A DNA stretch of 64,000 nt. Origin: Vreelandella subglaciescola. GTDB lineage: Bacteria; Pseudomonadota; Gammaproteobacteria; Pseudomonadales; Halomonadaceae. The notes below the pieces were generated by a model. That model was not told the DNA's origin and did no database searches. It saw nothing but the letters and a program-made list of their open reading frames with translations. Position numbers and translations under genes: made by a program. This document shows positions 60,710 through 64,000 of this stretch, in pieces (the first letter of the stretch is position 1; every line of letters starts with the position of its first letter). The DNA lies in the NCBI RefSeq assembly GCF_900142895.1, contig NZ_LT670847.1:2356001-2420000 (forward strand). The letters run 5' to 3'.

Positions 60710-63649
60710 ATGGCGCTAAACGACGATTTTTTACCGCTGGATACGCTGCCACAAGCGCTCCAGGCGCCGGCGTGCCAGGCGCTGCTGCGCCTCGATGAAG
60801 CGCTGGACAAAGCCGCTGATGACGCCGCGTGGCACGGTCTGCCGGCCACCCGGCGAGCGGCGCTGATGCGGGTGGTGACGGTCTCCCACTTCGCGCTGGA
60901 CGTGCTGGTGCGCACGCCGGAATTGCTGGGCGAACTGAATGATGCCGGCGAGCTCGACGCTGCGCCCGAGCGCGCGACGCTTGAACGCTGGCTCGAAGAG
61001 GCGCTGGCGAATGCCGATGATGAAACCGCGATGCATCAGGCGGTACGGCGTTTTCGTCAGGCGCGCATGTTGGGGATTATCTGGCGCGACCTGAACCGGC
61101 CGGATGGCTACGACGTGTGGGATACCACGGCGGCGGTCACGGCGCTGGCCGAGGTCAGCCTTGAGGCGGCGATGAGCTGGCTGGAAACCTTTTACGCGCC
61201 GCGCTGGGGGCGCCCCGCCCCGCGTGAAGACGGCGCCGACCAGCGGCTGGTGGTGCTGGGCATGGGCAAGCTGGGCGCCGGCGAGCTGAACCTGTCGTCG
61301 GATATCGACCTGATTTTTGCCTACGCCGAAGACGGCGATACTCAGGGCGGGCGCAAATCGCTGGCCCATCAGGAGTATTTCACCAAGATCGGCCAGAAGC
61401 TGATTGCCGCGCTGGATAACGTCACCGCCGACGGCTTTGCCTTTCGCGTGGATATGCGGCTGCGCCCGCTGGGTGACGGTGGCCCGCTGGTGGGCAATTT
61501 TGCCGCGCTGCTGGCCTATTATCAGGATCAGGGGCGCGAGTGGGAGCGCTACGCGATGCTCAAGGCGCGCCCCGTGGCCGGCGACGTGTCCGGCGGCGCC
61601 GAGCTGCTGGACGGGCTGCGCCCGTTTGTCTACCGCAAGTATCTGGATTTTGGCGCCATTGAGTCGCTGCGCGACCTCAAGTCGATGATCCACCGCGAGG
61701 TCAAACGCCGGGGCATGGAAAGCAACGTCAAGCTGGGCCCCGGCGGTATCCGCGAAGTGGAGTTCGTGGTGCAGGCGTTTCAGCTGATCCGCGGCGGCCG
61801 CGATACCGAGCTGCAGCAAACGTCGCTACGCGTAGCACTGACGCGCCTGCCGGCGCTGGGGCTGTTGCCTCAGGAGGTGGTTGACGAACTGCTGCCCGAC
61901 TACGCCTTTCTGCGCGACCTGGAGCACGCGCTGCAGGCGCTTGACGACCGCCAGACCCAGCGGCTGCCGGAAGATTCGCTGGCGCGCGCGCGGGTTGCGC
62001 TGGCGCTGGGGTTTGAAGGCGGCTGGCCGGCATTGATGACGCGGCTGGGCGAAGGCCGTGAGCGGGTGCAGCAGCATTTTGATGCGGTTATCGCCGATCC
62101 TGAAGACGACGTCGATGACGATGACAGCGATGCCCCGGGGCTGGATCAATGGCGGCTGCTGTGGCGCGGCGAGCTGGCAGACGAAGACGCCGAGCACCAT
62201 CTTGGCGAAGCCGGTTTTAGCGAACCTGCCGCGGCGCGACAACGCCTGAAGCGGCTGTATCAGTCGCGCGCGGTGCAGGGCATGCAGCGCATCGGTTTTG
62301 AACGCCTTGACGCGCTGATGCCGCTGCTGCTCGACGCACTGGCGCAAAGCCCCACGCCCGACGCCGCGCTGCCCCGGGTGCAGCCGCTGATCGAGGCGGT
62401 GCTGCGGCGCACCGCGTATCTGGCGCTGCTGCGTGAAAACCCCCACGCCCTTGAGCACCTGATGCGCCTGTGCGCCGCCAGCCCGTGGATTGCCGATCAG
62501 CTGGCGCGCTACCCGATCCTGCTCGACGAACTGCTGACGCCGGAGTCGCTGTACACGCCGGCTGACAAGACGCGGCTGGCCGACGAGCTGCGCCAGACGC
62601 TCAACCGTCTGCCCGAAGACGACGAAGAAGCCCAGCTCGAAGCGTTGCGCGTGTTCAAGCATGCGCAGACGCTGCACGTGGCCGCGTCAGACATCGCCGG
62701 GACGCGGCACCTGATGAACGTCAGCGACTATCTGACCTACATCGCCGAGGTGATTCTGGACGCGGTGCTGGCCATGGCGTGGAAGCACCTGACCCGCAAG
62801 CACGGCGTACCGCCGGGCATGAGCCGTGCGACGCCGGAGTTTCTGATCGTCGGCTACGGCAAGCTGGGCGGCATTGAGCTGGGCTACGGCTCCGATCTGG
62901 ATCTGGTGTTTCTGCACCGCAGCAGCAAGGGCGCTACCGACGGCCGTCGCCCGATCGACACCTCGGTGTTTTTTACCCGTCTGGGCCAGCGCATGATTCA
63001 CTTGCTCACCGCCATAACGCCGGCGGGCAGCCTGTACGAAGTGGATATGCGCCTGCGCCCGTCGGGCAACGCGGGGCTGCTGGTCACCTCGCTGGATGCC
63101 TTTGACGAGTATCAGCGGCAAAATGCCTGGACCTGGGAACATCAGGCGCTGGTGCGCGCCCGGGTCGTGGCCGGTGATGCCGCGCTTGCCGAGACGTTCA
63201 ACGCCGTGCGCGAAGCGGTGCTGGGCTGCCGGCGTGACAAGGCCGCCCTGCGCGATGACGTGGTGAAGATGCGTCACAAGATGCGTGCGCATCTGGCCAG
63301 CCGCAAGGCGGACACCTTCGACGTCAAGCAGGACGCGGGCGGCATGGTGGATATCGAGTTTCTCTGCCAGTACGCGGTGCTGGCGCTGGGCGTTGAAGCA
63401 CCGGCGCTGCTGGCCTACAGCGATAACGTGCGCATTCTCGATACGCTGGCCGCCAGCGGCCACCTGCCCGACGACGAAGCCAACCGCCTGCGCGAGGCGT
63501 ATCTGGCCTACCGCAGCACCACTCACCGCGCCGCACTGACCGGTGAGAAAGCCCGCGTGACGGCGGGCACGTTTGATGAGCACCGCCGCGCGGTCAGTGC
63601 GCTCTGGGAGCGCTTTCTGGAGCCGCCGGCTTCATCCCCCGAGCCTTGA
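60710..63649 (+). CDS. glnE: Glutamine synthetase adenylyltransferase/deadenylase
   Basis: A bifunctional regulator that adds or removes AMP on glutamine synthetase according to PII and glutamine. It has 979 residues. The two nucleotidyltransferase domains are seen as GMGKLGAGELNLSSDIDLIF (about residue 184, deadenylating) and GYGKLGGIELGYGSDLDLVF (about residue 715, adenylylating). The regulatory helical region between them contains an acidic stretch EDDVDDDDSD. The conserved C-terminal segment KQDAGGMVDIEFLCQYAVL is present. Confidence 0.97.
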   Translation: MALNDDFLPLDTLPQALQAPACQALLRLDEALDKAADDAAWHGLPATRRAALMRVVTVSHFALDVLVRTPELLGELNDAGELDAAPERATLERWLEEALANADDETAMHQAVRRFRQARMLGIIWRDLNRPDGYDVWDTTAAVTALAEVSLEAAMSWLETFYAPRWGRPAPREDGADQRLVVLGMGKLGAGELNLSSDIDLIFAYAEDGDTQGGRKSLAHQEYFTKIGQKLIAALDNVTADGFAFRVDMRLRPLGDGGPLVGNFAALLAYYQDQGREWERYAMLKARPVAGDVSGGAELLDGLRPFVYRKYLDFGAIESLRDLKSMIHREVKRRGMESNVKLGPGGIREVEFVVQAFQLIRGGRDTELQQTSLRVALTRLPALGLLPQEVVDELLPDYAFLRDLEHALQALDDRQTQRLPEDSLARARVALALGFEGGWPALMTRLGEGRERVQQHFDAVIADPEDDVDDDDSDAPGLDQWRLLWRGELADEDAEHHLGEAGFSEPAAARQRLKRLYQSRAVQGMQRIGFERLDALMPLLLDALAQSPTPDAALPRVQPLIEAVLRRTAYLALLRENPHALEHLMRLCAASPWIADQLARYPILLDELLTPESLYTPADKTRLADELRQTLNRLPEDDEEAQLEALRVFKHAQTLHVAASDIAGTRHLMNVSDYLTYIAEVILDAVLAMAWKHLTRKHGVPPGMSRATPEFLIVGYGKLGGIELGYGSDLDLVFLHRSSKGATDGRRPIDTSVFFTRLGQRMIHLLTAITPAGSLYEVDMRLRPSGNAGLLVTSLDAFDEYQRQNAWTWEHQALVRARVVAGDAALAETFNAVREAVLGCRRDKAALRDDVVKMRHKMRAHLASRKADTFDVKQDAGGMVDIEFLCQYAVLALGVEAPALLAYSDNVRILDTLAASGHLPDDEANRLREAYLAYRSTTHRAALTGEKARVTAGTFDEHRRAVSALWERFLEPPASSPEP

Positions 63650-63660
63650 TTTACGCCGTC

Positions 63661-63999
63661 CTAGCGCGGCGTATCATCTTTTTTGACGTCATAGCTGCCT
63701 TCCAGCGCATCGTGGGGGCGCTGGGGTTCGCGGTAGGCGCTGCCACTGCCGATATCGGTGGCCTGCTGCGCGCGCATGGCGTCCATGCGTTTTTTCATCT
63801 TGTGGCGCACAAAGGGCATCATCGCCCAGCCGATCAGCAGCAAAAACAGCCCCAGCACCATGGCCACGATCATCATGGCGCCGAACAATAGCCAAGTGAA
63901 AAACAGCTTCACGGTACCCGCAAGGCTGTCGGGGCGTGTTTGCGTGGCCTTGGCGCGCCACTGATTGGCAGCCTGCCAGGCGGCGTTACGCGTATCGCG
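63661..63999 (-). CDS. Small hypothetical membrane protein, cut by the window edge
   Basis: The visible frame is open to the right edge (112 codons). A hydrophobic segment LLFGAMMIVAMVLGLFLLLIGWAMMPF is followed by a basic stretch HKMKKRMDAMRAQQ and a polar tail. A GTG at 63912 could start an 83-residue protein, but the upstream residues (WQAANQWRAKATQTRPDSL) look protein-like, so the true start may lie outside. Function unknown. Convergent with glnE. Confidence 0.6.
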   Translation of the reverse strand, partial: RDTRNAAWQAANQWRAKATQTRPDSLAGTVKLFFTWLLFGAMMIVAMVLGLFLLLIGWAMMPFVRHKMKKRMDAMRAQQATDIGSGSAYREPQRPHDALEGSYDVKKDDTPR

Positions 64000-64000
64000 G

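Overview
The window looks like chromosomal DNA of a high-GC gammaproteobacterium, most likely a Halomonas-type member of the Halomonadaceae. The housekeeping genes (selD-mnmH, hisBHAF, mutY-yggX, kbl-tdh, polA, tmcA, pepD, coaD, a FabY-type ketosynthase, dacB, dgkA, glnE) read as Oceanospirillales/Pseudomonadales proteins. A glycine betaine binding protein and an NhaC-family carrier fit a halophile. The genus is inferred from gene content only; no rRNA is present.

Layout. 1-10 kb is core: the 3' end of selD coupled to mnmH, an amidotransferase-like protein without its nucleophile, yjaG, the histidine block hisB-hisH-hisA-hisF on the minus strand, a PanZ-like acetyltransferase coupled to an AsmA-family gene, mutY and yggX. 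A tRNA operon (Phe-Gln-Thr) with a clear promoter and terminator lies at 10.4-10.8 kb. 11-20 kb holds an NhaC-family transporter coupled to kbl and tdh, an EEP-family membrane protein, homoserine kinase (thrB) and polA.

20-34 kb is accessory. A ParE-type toxin-antitoxin pair is followed by two tandem DUF2235 genes. One of them is cut by a TnpB-only IS200/IS605-type element whose removal restores the frame exactly. Next is an iron-uptake unit (TonB receptor plus PiuC-type dioxygenase) with Fur-like sites. Then comes an AT-rich block of minus-strand gene cassettes separated by four attC-like recombination sites, with no integrase in the window. The cassettes encode a solitary ParA-like ATPase, a DUF2971 protein and a small exported repeat protein. 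Two near-identical 1717-bp IS1380-family copies sit in the last cassette, each with a 5-bp target duplication.

34-42 kb concerns transport and small-molecule catabolism: a glycine betaine type binding protein; an iron(III) ABC transporter whose binding protein, permease and ATPase genes are dispersed; and between them a LysR regulator with two coupled non-haem iron oxygenases that resemble the TmpA/TmpB route from trimethylaminoethylphosphonate to glycine betaine. 42-64 kb returns to core genes (tmcA, pepD, dps, glycerate kinase, a HIT protein, an entericidin-like lipoprotein, a voltage-sensor-like membrane protein, YciA-type thioesterase, AtoE-type carrier, DinF-type MATE pump, coaD, fabY, a TrmB-like methyltransferase, an SMR pump, dacB, dgkA, glnE). 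It is interrupted by one IS4-family element that landed in the loop of the terminator between pepD and dps.

Many adjacent genes share ATGA-type stop/start overlaps (selD-mnmH, hisA-hisF, acetyltransferase-AsmA, transporter-kbl-tdh, tmpA-tmpB-like), so translational coupling is common here. Functional calls rest on motif recognition by eye; no alignment or database search was run.
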